Source: Acidimicrobiia bacterium (GTDB lineage: Bacteria; Actinomycetota; Acidimicrobiia; Acidimicrobiales; Aldehydirespiratoraceae). Taken from it: DNA of 57,545 bases. A program made the position numbers and the translations under genes. Below the pieces are notes generated by a model. The model made no database searches. It was not told the origin of the DNA and was given only the letters and a program-made list of their open reading frames with translations. Location: contig JAJEDD010000030.1 of the NCBI GenBank assembly GCA_022821685.1, positions 1 through 57,545 on the forward strand. The letters run 5' to 3'. Within the stretch, counting starts at the first letter, position 1. Each line of letters starts with the position of its first letter. Below are positions 1 through 8,085 of this stretch, piece after piece.

Positions 1-113
1 TCGGCCGAGCGGATCGGTGAGCAGTGCGGTCCATACGGGCGAGGCCGTGGGCTGTGACGCTGTGGTTTGGGCGGCCCGTGAGCGCAGCGAACAAGAGCGG
101 GAAAGGCCCCGCT
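1..113 (+). repeat. Dispersed MITE-like repeat, copy A
   Basis: Contains the left module (GGCCGAGCGGATCGGTGAG), the middle CCATACGGGCGAGGCCGTGG and the right module GCCCGTGAGCGCAGCGAAC followed by AAGAGCGGGAA. The same modules recur in the same order at 29316-29466, 33045-33144 and 37305-37420, and inverted at 39879-39984 and 43595-43731. The copy may be cut by the window edge. It lies directly upstream of the 3-hydroxyacyl-CoA dehydrogenase, so it may sit in or near that gene's promoter. Confidence 0.85.
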
Positions 114-155
114 AGCTTCGTCGGTTGCCCACCAGTACCCGGATAGGAGAATCAC

Positions 156-1004
156 ATGGAGATCGGCACGGTCGGCGTGATCGGCGTCGGCACGATGGGC
201 AGCGGAATCGTGGAGGTCGTTGCTCGCAACGGCCTGCGGGTGGTGGCCCGCGAGGCGACGCCGGAGCTGGTGGAGGCGGGGAAGGCGCGGGTTGAGGGCT
301 CGATGGACCGCGGCGTGGCCCGGGGCAAGCTCGACGAGGCGGGGCGGGCTGCCGCCGCAGCGGTCACCTGGACCACGAACCTGGAGGACTTGGCCGGCTG
401 CGATCTGGTGCTCGAGGCCGTCCCTGAGAATCTGGCGCTCAAGCTGGAGATCTTCGAGGTGCTCGACCGGGTGCTCGACCCGGGCGCGATCATGGCCACC
501 AACACGTCGTCGATCCCGATCATCGATGTGGCCATGGGCACGTCTCGTCCCGAGCAGGTGCTGGGCATGCACTTCTTCAACCCGGCGACGGTGATGAAGC
601 TCGTCGAGGTGATCAGCACCCAGCTGACCGCGCCGGCCGTGACCGAGGCGGCTAATGCGTTCGCCGCCGACACGCTCGGAAAGCGGGTGGTCGCCGCGCC
701 GGACCGGGCCGGTTTCGTGGTCAACAAGCTGCTGGTGCCCTACATCTGCGGGGCCATCGAGATGTACGAGTCGGGGCATGCCTCAGCCGCCGACATCGAC
801 GACGCCATGAAGCTCGGGGCCGGCCACCCCATGGGTCCGCTCACGCTGGCCGACTTGATCGGGCTCGACGTGTGCCTGTTCACGGCCGAGTCGCTGCACG
901 CCGAGTACGCCGAGCGCTTCTACGCCCCGCCGCCGCTGCTGCGCCGCATGGTGGCCGCGGGCCGGCTGGGCCGCAAGACCGGCCGAGGCTTCTACGAGTA
1001 CTGA
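156..1004 (+). CDS. 3-hydroxyacyl-CoA (3-hydroxybutyryl-CoA) dehydrogenase
   Basis: A 282-residue NAD-dependent dehydrogenase that oxidises L-3-hydroxyacyl-CoA to 3-ketoacyl-CoA, or works in reverse, in beta-oxidation or butyrate metabolism in the cytosol. The N-terminal Rossmann fold has GxGxxG at residues 10-15. The catalytic His is about residue 139 in the MHFFNP motif, and the C-terminal helical domain carries GFVVNKLL and the GRKTGRGFY ending. Length is normal for the single-domain FadB2/Hbd type. The ATG is well supported by AGGAGA eight bases upstream. It stands alone between a dispersed repeat and a convergent gene. The exact chain-length preference cannot be read from the sequence. 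Confidence 0.93.
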   Translation: MEIGTVGVIGVGTMGSGIVEVVARNGLRVVAREATPELVEAGKARVEGSMDRGVARGKLDEAGRAAAAAVTWTTNLEDLAGCDLVLEAVPENLALKLEIFEVLDRVLDPGAIMATNTSSIPIIDVAMGTSRPEQVLGMHFFNPATVMKLVEVISTQLTAPAVTEAANAFAADTLGKRVVAAPDRAGFVVNKLLVPYICGAIEMYESGHASAADIDDAMKLGAGHPMGPLTLADLIGLDVCLFTAESLHAEYAERFYAPPPLLRRMVAAGRLGRKTGRGFYEY

Positions 1005-1037
1005 CCCCGCCCGTTCGCCCTTGACCAATCCCGGCGG

Positions 1038-1421
1038 TTAGGACGAATCGGGCTCTGCTCCCGGAAATTGGTGCCGCCAAGCCTCGGCCGCGGCCCGGGC
1101 CTCGACCTCGAAGGAGATGGACAGGTAGGCCCGCCGGTGGCTGCGCAGGCGCCAGAGGTTGCGGACGTACTCGCTCAGGTACCGCCACAAGAACCGGGCT
1201 GCTCCCAAGTCGTCGTAGTGCGCGACATGGACCAGTTCGTGGGCTAGCAGCACGCACCGCCCGGACCGGTCGTCGTCGCGCCGCACCAGGATGAGCCGAC
1301 CGACGGTCATGCCGCAGATGCCCGGCGCCAGCCGCGGCACCCGCTGCACCCGGGCCCGTCGGGCCACCTCAGCACGCACCAGGTCGTAGCCGGCGATCTC
1401 TGGGGCGGTAAGCCGCCTCAT
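1038..1421 (-). CDS. Small zincin-like (putative metallopeptidase) protein
   Basis: A 127-residue protein with a HELVH zinc motif (His61, Glu62, His65) followed by a Glu-containing helix (SFEVEARAAA, about residues 105-114) that could provide the third ligand. This is the HExxH layout of DUF4157-like and related zincins. There is no signal peptide or membrane segment, so a cytosolic role is likely. It lies 91 bp downstream of the HAD gene on the same strand and ends 33 bp from the convergent dehydrogenase. The substrate is unknown, and the short length leaves little room for a specificity domain. Zinc binding is inferred from the motif. Confidence 0.7.
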   Translation of the reverse strand: MRRLTAPEIAGYDLVRAEVARRARVQRVPRLAPGICGMTVGRLILVRRDDDRSGRCVLLAHELVHVAHYDDLGAARFLWRYLSEYVRNLWRLRSHRRAYLSISFEVEARAAAEAWRHQFPGAEPDSS

Positions 1422-1512
1422 GCGGGCTCAGCGCTCGCTTGCACGGGGCGACCGACCGGTGCCGACTCAGCGTCCGGCCTGCCACTGGCGACACGCTGGC
1501 GGCGAGACCGCC

Positions 1513-2256
1513 TCATGCCGGGTGGGCCATGTCGGGGCCCAGGCCGCGGTCGGCACTCCAGGTTCCCAACAGGTCGGGCAGCTCTCGCAGCGTCTCCAGG
1601 GTGGGCACCTCGACATGGTGGCCGTCGTGGTCGTCCTCGTGGCGCCAGGTCGTGTGGTAGGGGACGTGGACCGCCGAGCCGCCCAGCTCCAGCACCGGCA
1701 ACACGTCGGAGCGCAGCGAGTTGCCGACCATCACGAACCGGGCAGGGTCGATCCTGTGGCGCTCCAGCAGCCCGCCGTAGGTCGCGGTGTCCTTGTCGGC
1801 CACCACCTCCACCTGCCAGAACCGCTCGGCCAGCCCGCTGGCGGCCACCTTGGCCAGCTGGTGGTGAACGTCGCCCTTGGTGATCACCATCAGCCGGTGG
1901 TCGGCCAAGGCGTCGAGCACCTCCTCCACGCCGTCGATCAGCTCGACCGGCCGGTCCAGGATGCGCTTGCCGTAGCCGATGATGGCGATGGTGCGGTCGG
2001 CGTCGATTGAGCCGCCGCTGATCTGCACCGCAGCCTCGATCATCGACAGGGTGAACGACTTGACGCCGTAGCCGAACCGGGGCAGGTTCGACATCTGGAC
2101 CTCGTGCAGGCACTCAGCTACACCGTCGGCGTCGGCCCACGGGGCGAGCAGGTCCTCGTACTCGCGCTGCACGGCCTGGAACAGGTCCTCGTTGTGCCAC
2201 AGCGTGTCGTCGGCATCGAAGGCGACGGTCAGCCCTGCGTGTTGGTGGCCGCCCAC
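1513..2256 (-). CDS. HAD-superfamily hydrolase
   Basis: A 247-residue haloacid-dehalogenase-type phosphohydrolase. Motif I is FDADDTLW (nucleophile Asp14, general acid Asp16), motif II is VITKGD and motif IV is VMVGNSLRSDVLP, with a helical cap between residues 25 and 105. Such enzymes remove phosphate from small metabolites; the substrate is not evident. The ATG follows a divergent intergenic region with a 33-bp tandem duplication. The zincin-like gene lies downstream on the same strand and may be co-transcribed. Confidence 0.88.
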   Translation of the reverse strand: MGGHQHAGLTVAFDADDTLWHNEDLFQAVQREYEDLLAPWADADGVAECLHEVQMSNLPRFGYGVKSFTLSMIEAAVQISGGSIDADRTIAIIGYGKRILDRPVELIDGVEEVLDALADHRLMVITKGDVHHQLAKVAASGLAERFWQVEVVADKDTATYGGLLERHRIDPARFVMVGNSLRSDVLPVLELGGSAVHVPYHTTWRHEDDHDGHHVEVPTLETLRELPDLLGTWSADRGLGPDMAHPA

Positions 2257-2296
2257 GTCTGCGATCCTACGACTGCCGGATGACCGCCGAGCGATC

Positions 2297-2359
2297 GATC
2301 AGCCTTCACGCCGTTTCGTCGGTCACACTGATCAGCCTTCACGCCGTTTCGTCGGTCAC
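2297..2359. repeat. Two-copy 30-bp direct repeat, 33-bp period
   Basis: Copies at 2297-2326 and 2330-2359 are identical over 30 bases (start GATCAGCCTTCACGCC, end CGTTTCGTCGGTCAC). They are separated by 3 bp and sit in the divergent region between the HAD gene and the PQQ-like gene. It could be a duplicated regulatory site or simply slippage. Confidence 0.85.
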
Positions 2360-2457
2360 GCCGACCAGCGAGGGAAGCGACTGGGTGCATTCACAAGCCA
2401 GCGAACGTCTATTGGCCGAGCGGTAGCGATCGGCACGGCGTTGGGCATGCTGTAGCG

Positions 2458-4026
2458 GTGTGGGGGCGACCGAGGACGCTGCGCATGGCGGCGCTGTTGC
2501 TGGCGACGCTGGCGCTGGCCGCTGTGATCGTGGTGCGGTGGGCATCGGAGGCCGACCGGGGCGACTCCGACGAGGCCGACACCGCCGTGTCCCCCACCAC
2601 CTCATCGTCGTCGACCACCACCACGACGACCACGACCACGACCACCACCACGACAACGACCACTACGACCACCACGGTCCCCCCGTTCGAGGGCTGGGTC
2701 GATCCCGAGACCTCGGGGCAGCCGTGGGGCGACGCCGTCGAGGGCCTGCTCACCTTCCGGGGCAACCCGACCCGCACCTACTACGGCAGAGGTCCGGTGC
2801 CGTCGGCGCCCGAGGTGGTGTGGCGGTTCCCCGAGGGCGACCCGCTGTGCTCGCTGTCGTCGGTCGGCGGCGAGCCCCGACAGTGGTGCGGCACCGGCTG
2901 GACGGGCCAGCCCGCCGTGTTCGAGCGGGACGGCCGCACCTGGGTGGTGGTGGGCGCCTTCAGCAGCAGCGTCCACTTCCTCGACGCCGACACCGGTGAG
3001 CGCCTGCTGGGCGACTTCGTAACCGGCGACATCATCAAGGGCTCGGTGACCATTGATCCCGACGGCTATCCGCTGGTGTACACCGGCAGCCGCGACAACC
3101 AGTTCCGAGTGGTCGCCTTCGACGGCGGGACGCCCCGGGAGCTGTGGTCGCTGGGCGCCTACGACCTCGGCCCGATCGTGTGGAACGACGACTGGGACGG
3201 GTCGGGGATGGTGATCGACGACCACCTGTTCATCGGCGGCGAGAACTCCCGGTTCCACATTGTCAGGCTGAACCGGCGCTATGGCGACGACGGTCTGGTG
3301 GCCGTCGATCCGGAGGTGGTGTTCCATGCGCCGGGCTGGGACGACGAACTGTTGGCTGCGGTGGGCTCGGAGCTGTCGATCGAGAACTCGGTGGCGGTCA
3401 GCGGCGACACGGCGTACTTCGCCAACTCGGGCGGCTTGGTGCAGGGCTGGGACATCTCGGGACTGCGCGACGATCCGGTCTCGGCGCCCGAGCGGGTGTT
3501 CCGCTTCTGGGCGGGCGACGACATCGACGCCTCGCTGGTGATCGACGCCGAGGGCATGATCTACGCCGGGGTCGAGTACCAGCGGGGCACGGCCCGCTCC
3601 CACGAGGTGGGTCAGATCATCAAGCTCGACCCGAGCCGGCCCGACGATCCGCTGGTGTGGAGCGTGCATGTGCGGGGCGTGCTGGACGGCTCGGGGGTGT
3701 GGGCCACGCCGGGCCTGCACCGCGACCTGCTGATCGTGCCCACCCACACCGGCCACGTCTACGGCGTGGACACCGCCACCGGCGAGGTGCGCTGGACCAA
3801 GAAGCTGCCCGGCCCGACCTGGCCCAGCCCCGCCATCGTGGACGACGTGTGGATCCAGGGCGACTGCGGCGGCGGTCTCTACGCCTTCGACGTGAGTGAC
3901 ACCACGGTGGAGCCCCCCGAGCTGTGGCGCATCTCGCTCGGCGCCTGCATCGAGTCCACCCCCGCGGTATGGAACGGCCTGATCACAGTAGGAACCAAAG
4001 GCGGCTACATCTACGGCATCCGCTAA
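2458..4026 (+). CDS. Membrane-anchored PQQ-like beta-propeller protein with Thr-rich linker
   Basis: A 522-residue protein. It starts with a single hydrophobic helix (about residues 10-28), then an acidic stretch, then an uninterrupted run of about 20 threonines (residues 50-72) as an extended linker. The rest is a propeller with recurring blades such as GHVYGVDTATGEVRW, GGLYAFDVSD and KGGYIYGIR, typical of PQQ-dehydrogenase or BamB-like folds. The N-terminal helix with short basic start predicts an outside-facing domain held to the membrane. The GTG start fits the topology, although no strong ribosome site is seen. No catalytic PQQ or calcium ligands could be assigned, so it is probably a binding or scaffold propeller. 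Confidence 0.8.
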   Translation: MWGRPRTLRMAALLLATLALAAVIVVRWASEADRGDSDEADTAVSPTTSSSSTTTTTTTTTTTTTTTTTTTTTVPPFEGWVDPETSGQPWGDAVEGLLTFRGNPTRTYYGRGPVPSAPEVVWRFPEGDPLCSLSSVGGEPRQWCGTGWTGQPAVFERDGRTWVVVGAFSSSVHFLDADTGERLLGDFVTGDIIKGSVTIDPDGYPLVYTGSRDNQFRVVAFDGGTPRELWSLGAYDLGPIVWNDDWDGSGMVIDDHLFIGGENSRFHIVRLNRRYGDDGLVAVDPEVVFHAPGWDDELLAAVGSELSIENSVAVSGDTAYFANSGGLVQGWDISGLRDDPVSAPERVFRFWAGDDIDASLVIDAEGMIYAGVEYQRGTARSHEVGQIIKLDPSRPDDPLVWSVHVRGVLDGSGVWATPGLHRDLLIVPTHTGHVYGVDTATGEVRWTKKLPGPTWPSPAIVDDVWIQGDCGGGLYAFDVSDTTVEPPELWRISLGACIESTPAVWNGLITVGTKGGYIYGIR

Positions 4027-4045
4027 CCCAGCCACCCGCGGCCTC

Positions 4046-4136
4046 ACAAATATAACAACCGAAACAAGATATAACAGTCGCGACAAGATATAACAGCCAT
4101 AACAAGATATAACAAGATATAACAGCTGCAACAAGG
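4046..4136. repeat. AT-rich iteron array, 19-bp period
   Basis: The octamer ATATAACA, mostly preceded by ACAAG, starts at 4050, 4069, 4088, 4107 and 4117. Spacings are 19, 19, 19 and 10 bp. A degenerate CAACAAG follows at the right edge. The array fills the gap between two convergent gene ends and is strikingly AT-rich for this genome. Confidence 0.9.
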
Positions 4137-4163
4137 CCGGTAGAATCCCCGGATCCCTGAGGT

Positions 4164-6506
4164 CTAGACCGCTTGCTGGAGGGCGCGCCAGATTCTTTGG
4201 GGGGTGGTTGGCATTTCTATCTCTTGTATGCCTAGGTGGGTTACTGCGTCGTGGACGGCGTTTAGGACTGCCGGGCCGGCGCCTACGGTGCCGGACTCGC
4301 CGATGCCTTTGGCTCCTAGCGGGTTGAGGGGGGTTGGAGTCTCCATTCCGATCAGTTCGAAGCTGGGCAGGTCGGGGGCCGAGATCGCCGGGTAATCGAC
4401 GAGGTTGGTGGCCAGCGGGTTGCCGTCTGCGTCGTAGACCATCTCCTCGAGCAGGATCTGGGCTGCGCCCTGGGCTATGCCGCCTTGGACCTGGCCCTCG
4501 GCTATGAGTGGGTTGATGAGCGTGCCGGCGTCGTCGCAGGCGACGATGCGGCGCAGTTTTGTGTCGCCGGTGGCCGAGTCCACCTCGACTACGGCCAGGT
4601 GGCAGCCGAAGGCGTAGGTGTTGTCGGGCTGCTCGAAGTCCGAGACCGCGGCCAGCGGCTCCGCTGCTTGGGCGGCGATGTCGCCCCAGCCGATCCGTGG
4701 CTGGGGCGACCCGACCACATGGAACTGCCCGGTGGCGGTGTCGAGCACCACGTCGGCCTCGGCAGCTTCTAGTTGGACAGCGGCCTGGACTCGGCCCAGC
4801 TCCACCAGATGCTGGGCCGCGGTCAGCACGGCCGAACCGGCTAGCTGGGCCGAGCGGGAGGCGGCCGTCAGCCCACTGGCAGCGATCTTGGCGGTGTCGC
4901 CCGACACCACCGTGATGCGCTCCAGCGGCACGCCGGTGGCGCCGGCTGCGATCATGGCCCAGCAGGTGGCGTGGCCCTGCCCGAAGGCGGTGGCTCCGGT
5001 GCGCACCACCAGCGACCCGTCGGGGGCCAGGTCGATCTCGCCCAGTTCGCTGGGCCCCATCGATGTGCTCTCCACGAACGAGGCGATGCCGACGCCCAGC
5101 AGCATCGGGTCGCTCTCGGCCCGGCGGCGGGTCTGTTCGGCTCGCAGATCGTTGTAGTTGGCCGCGGCCAGCACCCGGTCGAGGGCCTCGCCGTAGTCGC
5201 CGGAGTCGTAGGTGCTCCCTGCCGGGTTGGTGTATGGGAAGCGCTCGGGCGCCACGAAGTTGCCGCGGCGCACCTCGGCGGGGTCCATGCCGATGCTGGC
5301 GGCGTAGAGGTCGACGGCCCGCTCAATGGCGTAGATGGCCTCGGGCCGTCCCGCGCCCCGGTAGGCGGTGACCGGCGCAGTGTTGGTGACGAGGCTGCGC
5401 CCGCCCACCGCGGCGTTGGCGATGTGGTAGCAGCCGGTGAACACCTTGCGGGTGTAGGTGGGCAGGAAGGCGCCGATCATCGGGTAGGCGCCCGCGTCCT
5501 GGGTGATGTCGAGTTCGTAGTGGGTGATGCGGCCGCCGCGGGTGCCACCGAGGCGGATCCGCTGGTTCTGAGCCCGTCCGTGCACATGGGAGACGAGGTT
5601 CTCGGCCCGCGATTCGGTCCAGGTCACCGGCCGACCGACGGCACGGGCCAGCGCGGCCACCACGAGTTCTTCGGGCGACGGTGTGCCTTTGGCTCCGAAG
5701 CCGCCGCCCACATCGGGGGTCACCACCCGGACCGCGTCCTTATCGAGGCCGCAGAGGGTGGCCAGGGTGTCGCGCACCCGGTGCGGGGCTTGGGTGGAGG
5801 CGTGGAAGGTGAGCCGGGCGCCGTCGGCAGACCATTCAGCCGCCGCCGACCTGGGCTCCAACGGCACTGCCGCCAGCCGCGGGCCGACCAGCGAAGCCTC
5901 CACCGTGACCTCGCATCCCGAGAAATCAAGCGCTGCGGGTGCGCCGGCCTCAGCGGACGACTTTGACACGGCGGCGGGTGCCCCTGCACCCACGCCCAGT
6001 GCAGCCGTTTGGGTATCGCCAGCGGCATGGACCATGGCGGGCATGTCGAAGGCCACATTGGTTCCGGCGTCGGGATGGACCAGCGAGTCGCCATTGAGGG
6101 CGTCAGGCAGCGCCACCACCGCGGGCCCCGGCTCAAGGTCGACCACCACCAACTCGGCCGCGTCGGCCGCTGACGCGGCAGTCTCAGCCACGATCACCGC
6201 TACCGGCTCGCCCACGAACCGGACGATGTCGCGGGCCAGCACCGGCCGGGCCATGCTCGGGTTGACCATTGGAATGGGTTTCAGATCTGGCAGGCCCAGT
6301 TCGGTCGCGGTGAACACGCCGAGCACTCCGGGGCAGCTCCGAGCCTCGGCAGTGTCGATGCCGATGAGGCGCCCACTAGCAACCGTGGCCCGCACGAAGC
6401 AGGCATGGGCCGCGCTCTCAAGCGGCAGATCGGCCACATAGCGGCCACCCGTGGTGAGCATCCGCGGATCCTCAGTGCGCAGCACCCGATTGCCGAGAAC
6501 GCTCAC
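4164..6506 (-). CDS. Molybdenum hydroxylase large subunit, form-II CoxL-like
   Basis: A 780-residue member of the xanthine dehydrogenase/CO dehydrogenase large-subunit family that binds molybdopterin cytosine dinucleotide. The active-site loop reads AYRGAGR (residues 381-387). This is the form-II signature and not the AYxCSFR of true aerobic CO dehydrogenase, so the substrate is probably not CO. The C-terminal GAKGIGESG motif supplies the catalytic Glu. An Ala/Gly-rich insertion of about 25 residues (around 170-195) interrupts the first domain. No iron-sulfur or FAD subunit gene is adjacent. It starts 34 bp after cysS on the same strand and may be read through from it. Confidence 0.9.
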   Translation of the reverse strand: MSVLGNRVLRTEDPRMLTTGGRYVADLPLESAAHACFVRATVASGRLIGIDTAEARSCPGVLGVFTATELGLPDLKPIPMVNPSMARPVLARDIVRFVGEPVAVIVAETAASAADAAELVVVDLEPGPAVVALPDALNGDSLVHPDAGTNVAFDMPAMVHAAGDTQTAALGVGAGAPAAVSKSSAEAGAPAALDFSGCEVTVEASLVGPRLAAVPLEPRSAAAEWSADGARLTFHASTQAPHRVRDTLATLCGLDKDAVRVVTPDVGGGFGAKGTPSPEELVVAALARAVGRPVTWTESRAENLVSHVHGRAQNQRIRLGGTRGGRITHYELDITQDAGAYPMIGAFLPTYTRKVFTGCYHIANAAVGGRSLVTNTAPVTAYRGAGRPEAIYAIERAVDLYAASIGMDPAEVRRGNFVAPERFPYTNPAGSTYDSGDYGEALDRVLAAANYNDLRAEQTRRRAESDPMLLGVGIASFVESTSMGPSELGEIDLAPDGSLVVRTGATAFGQGHATCWAMIAAGATGVPLERITVVSGDTAKIAASGLTAASRSAQLAGSAVLTAAQHLVELGRVQAAVQLEAAEADVVLDTATGQFHVVGSPQPRIGWGDIAAQAAEPLAAVSDFEQPDNTYAFGCHLAVVEVDSATGDTKLRRIVACDDAGTLINPLIAEGQVQGGIAQGAAQILLEEMVYDADGNPLATNLVDYPAISAPDLPSFELIGMETPTPLNPLGAKGIGESGTVGAGPAVLNAVHDAVTHLGIQEIEMPTTPQRIWRALQQAV

Positions 6507-6540
6507 GCCCCCTCCGCCGGTTCAAGTTCGTCAAGCACGA

Positions 6541-8085
6541 TCAAGCCCGATGCCAGATCGGGCCGTTCGGGGTGTCCTCCACCACCACGCCCAGCGCCGA
6601 CAGCTCGTCACGCAGCGAGTCGGCGGTGGCCCAGTCCCTAGCGTCCCTAGCCGCCTGCCGCCGAGCCACGAGGTCTTCGATCTCGGCATCGCCCGAATCG
6701 GCGGCTGGCTCAGCGCCCTCGTCCATGAGTCCCAGCGATTTCGCGAGCTCAATGGCCATGGCCGCATAGATACGTCCGTCGGGGGATGCGGCATCGAACG
6801 CCGTGTTCGCCCGGCGCACCAACGTGAACACCTCGGTCAGGGCCAGAGGGGTGCGCAAGTCGTTGTCCATGGCCGCACAGAACCGGCGCTGGTGTCTAGG
6901 CGACACAGGCTCTGCGCTGAACCCCTCAGCGGTCCCTTCAGCGGCAGTACGCCATTCCTCCAAGTCACCGTCGCTCAGGACTATCGAGCCGCGTTCCGTG
7001 ACTCCATGAGGCACACTCGAACCTGGGCCTGGATCGAGACTTGACTCGACACATTCGGCGAGAGCCGGCTCAACCGCATTGCCTTCGGTCGAGGCCGCCT
7101 TCAGCCGGCGGGCTAGGGCGTCGAGACGCTGGACTGCGGCGCGGGCTGAGGCCAATAGGTCGGGGGTTACCTCCATCGTCTTGCGGTAGTGGGTCTGCAG
7201 CACCAGCAGGCGGAAGGCCCGAGCATTGTCCGGGTGCTCCAGGAGCAACTCCTCCACAGTGCGGTAGTTGCCCAGCGACTTCGCCATCTTCTGGCCGTCG
7301 ATGTTGAGCATGGCGTTGTGCATCCAATGGCCGGCGAAGGTCTGGCCCGCGGCCAGGGCCTCGGCCCGCTCGTTGGTGTGGTGGGGGAACACCAGGTCGT
7401 TGCCGCCGCCGTGAATGTCGAAGCCCTCGCCGAGGATGGCGAGGCTCATGGCCACGCACTCGATGTGCCAGCCCGGCCGGCCCGGCCCCCACGGCGAGGG
7501 CCACGACGGCTCGTCGGGCTTGGCCGCCTTCCAGAGGGCGAAGTCGAGAGGATCCTCCTTGGCCTCGTCCACCTCGACCCGGGCTCCGGCCGAGGCCCGC
7601 AGGTCGTCGAGACTGCGATGCACCAAGTCGCCGTAGTCGGGCACGTCCCGCACCCGCAGATACACCCCGCTGGGGGTGACGTAGGCCGCGTCCGCCTCCA
7701 TGAGCCGCCCAATGAATCCGACCATATCGTCGACCCATTCGGTGGCCCGGGGCCGCTCGTGAGGCTCCAGAACGCCGAGGCGGCCCATCACGTCGAAGTA
7801 GACGGCCTCCCATTCGGCGGCCACCTCGCTCTCGGTGCGGCCCTCGCGGCGGGCCCGCTCGATGATCTTGTCGTCGATGTCGGTGACGTTGGACACATGG
7901 CGAACCTCGAGGTTGCGCCACTCCAGGTAGCGGCGCAGCACGTCGTAGGTGAGCGCGGAGCGGGCGTGGCCCAGATGGGGGTGGTCGTAGACGGTCGGCC
8001 CGCACACATACATGTCCACCCGGCCCGGCTCACGCAGCTCTAGCGGCCGCACCTCCCCGCTCAGAGTGTCGTACAGCGAGATCAC
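6541..8085 (-). CDS. cysS: Cysteinyl-tRNA synthetase
   Basis: A 514-residue class I aminoacyl-tRNA synthetase charging tRNA-Cys. It shows the HIGH motif as HLGH (residues 37-40), zinc-site residues in YVCGPTVYD, GWHIEC and HHTNE, and a KMSKS loop as KMAKS (266-270). The Ser-to-Ala change also occurs in other class I enzymes. The DALR/anticodon region carries an unusual insertion of about 45 residues (about 345-390, Glu/Gly/Ser-rich) before the FCAAMDNDLRTP motif. It overlaps the upstream paralogue mshC by 4 bp (ATGA), which implies translational coupling. Confidence 0.96.
   Translation of the reverse strand: MISLYDTLSGEVRPLELREPGRVDMYVCGPTVYDHPHLGHARSALTYDVLRRYLEWRNLEVRHVSNVTDIDDKIIERARREGRTESEVAAEWEAVYFDVMGRLGVLEPHERPRATEWVDDMVGFIGRLMEADAAYVTPSGVYLRVRDVPDYGDLVHRSLDDLRASAGARVEVDEAKEDPLDFALWKAAKPDEPSWPSPWGPGRPGWHIECVAMSLAILGEGFDIHGGGNDLVFPHHTNERAEALAAGQTFAGHWMHNAMLNIDGQKMAKSLGNYRTVEELLLEHPDNARAFRLLVLQTHYRKTMEVTPDLLASARAAVQRLDALARRLKAASTEGNAVEPALAECVESSLDPGPGSSVPHGVTERGSIVLSDGDLEEWRTAAEGTAEGFSAEPVSPRHQRRFCAAMDNDLRTPLALTEVFTLVRRANTAFDAASPDGRIYAAMAIELAKSLGLMDEGAEPAADSGDAEIEDLVARRQAARDARDWATADSLRDELSALGVVVEDTPNGPIWHRA

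Noticed and set aside
2602..4134. A 510-residue minus-strand gene opposite the PQQ-like protein
   Set aside because: Low-complexity shadow with no domain; the plus-strand propeller motifs are clear.
4046..4136. A terminator between convergent genes
   Set aside because: The repeats are direct with no stem pairing, so they do not form a hairpin; an array is the better description.
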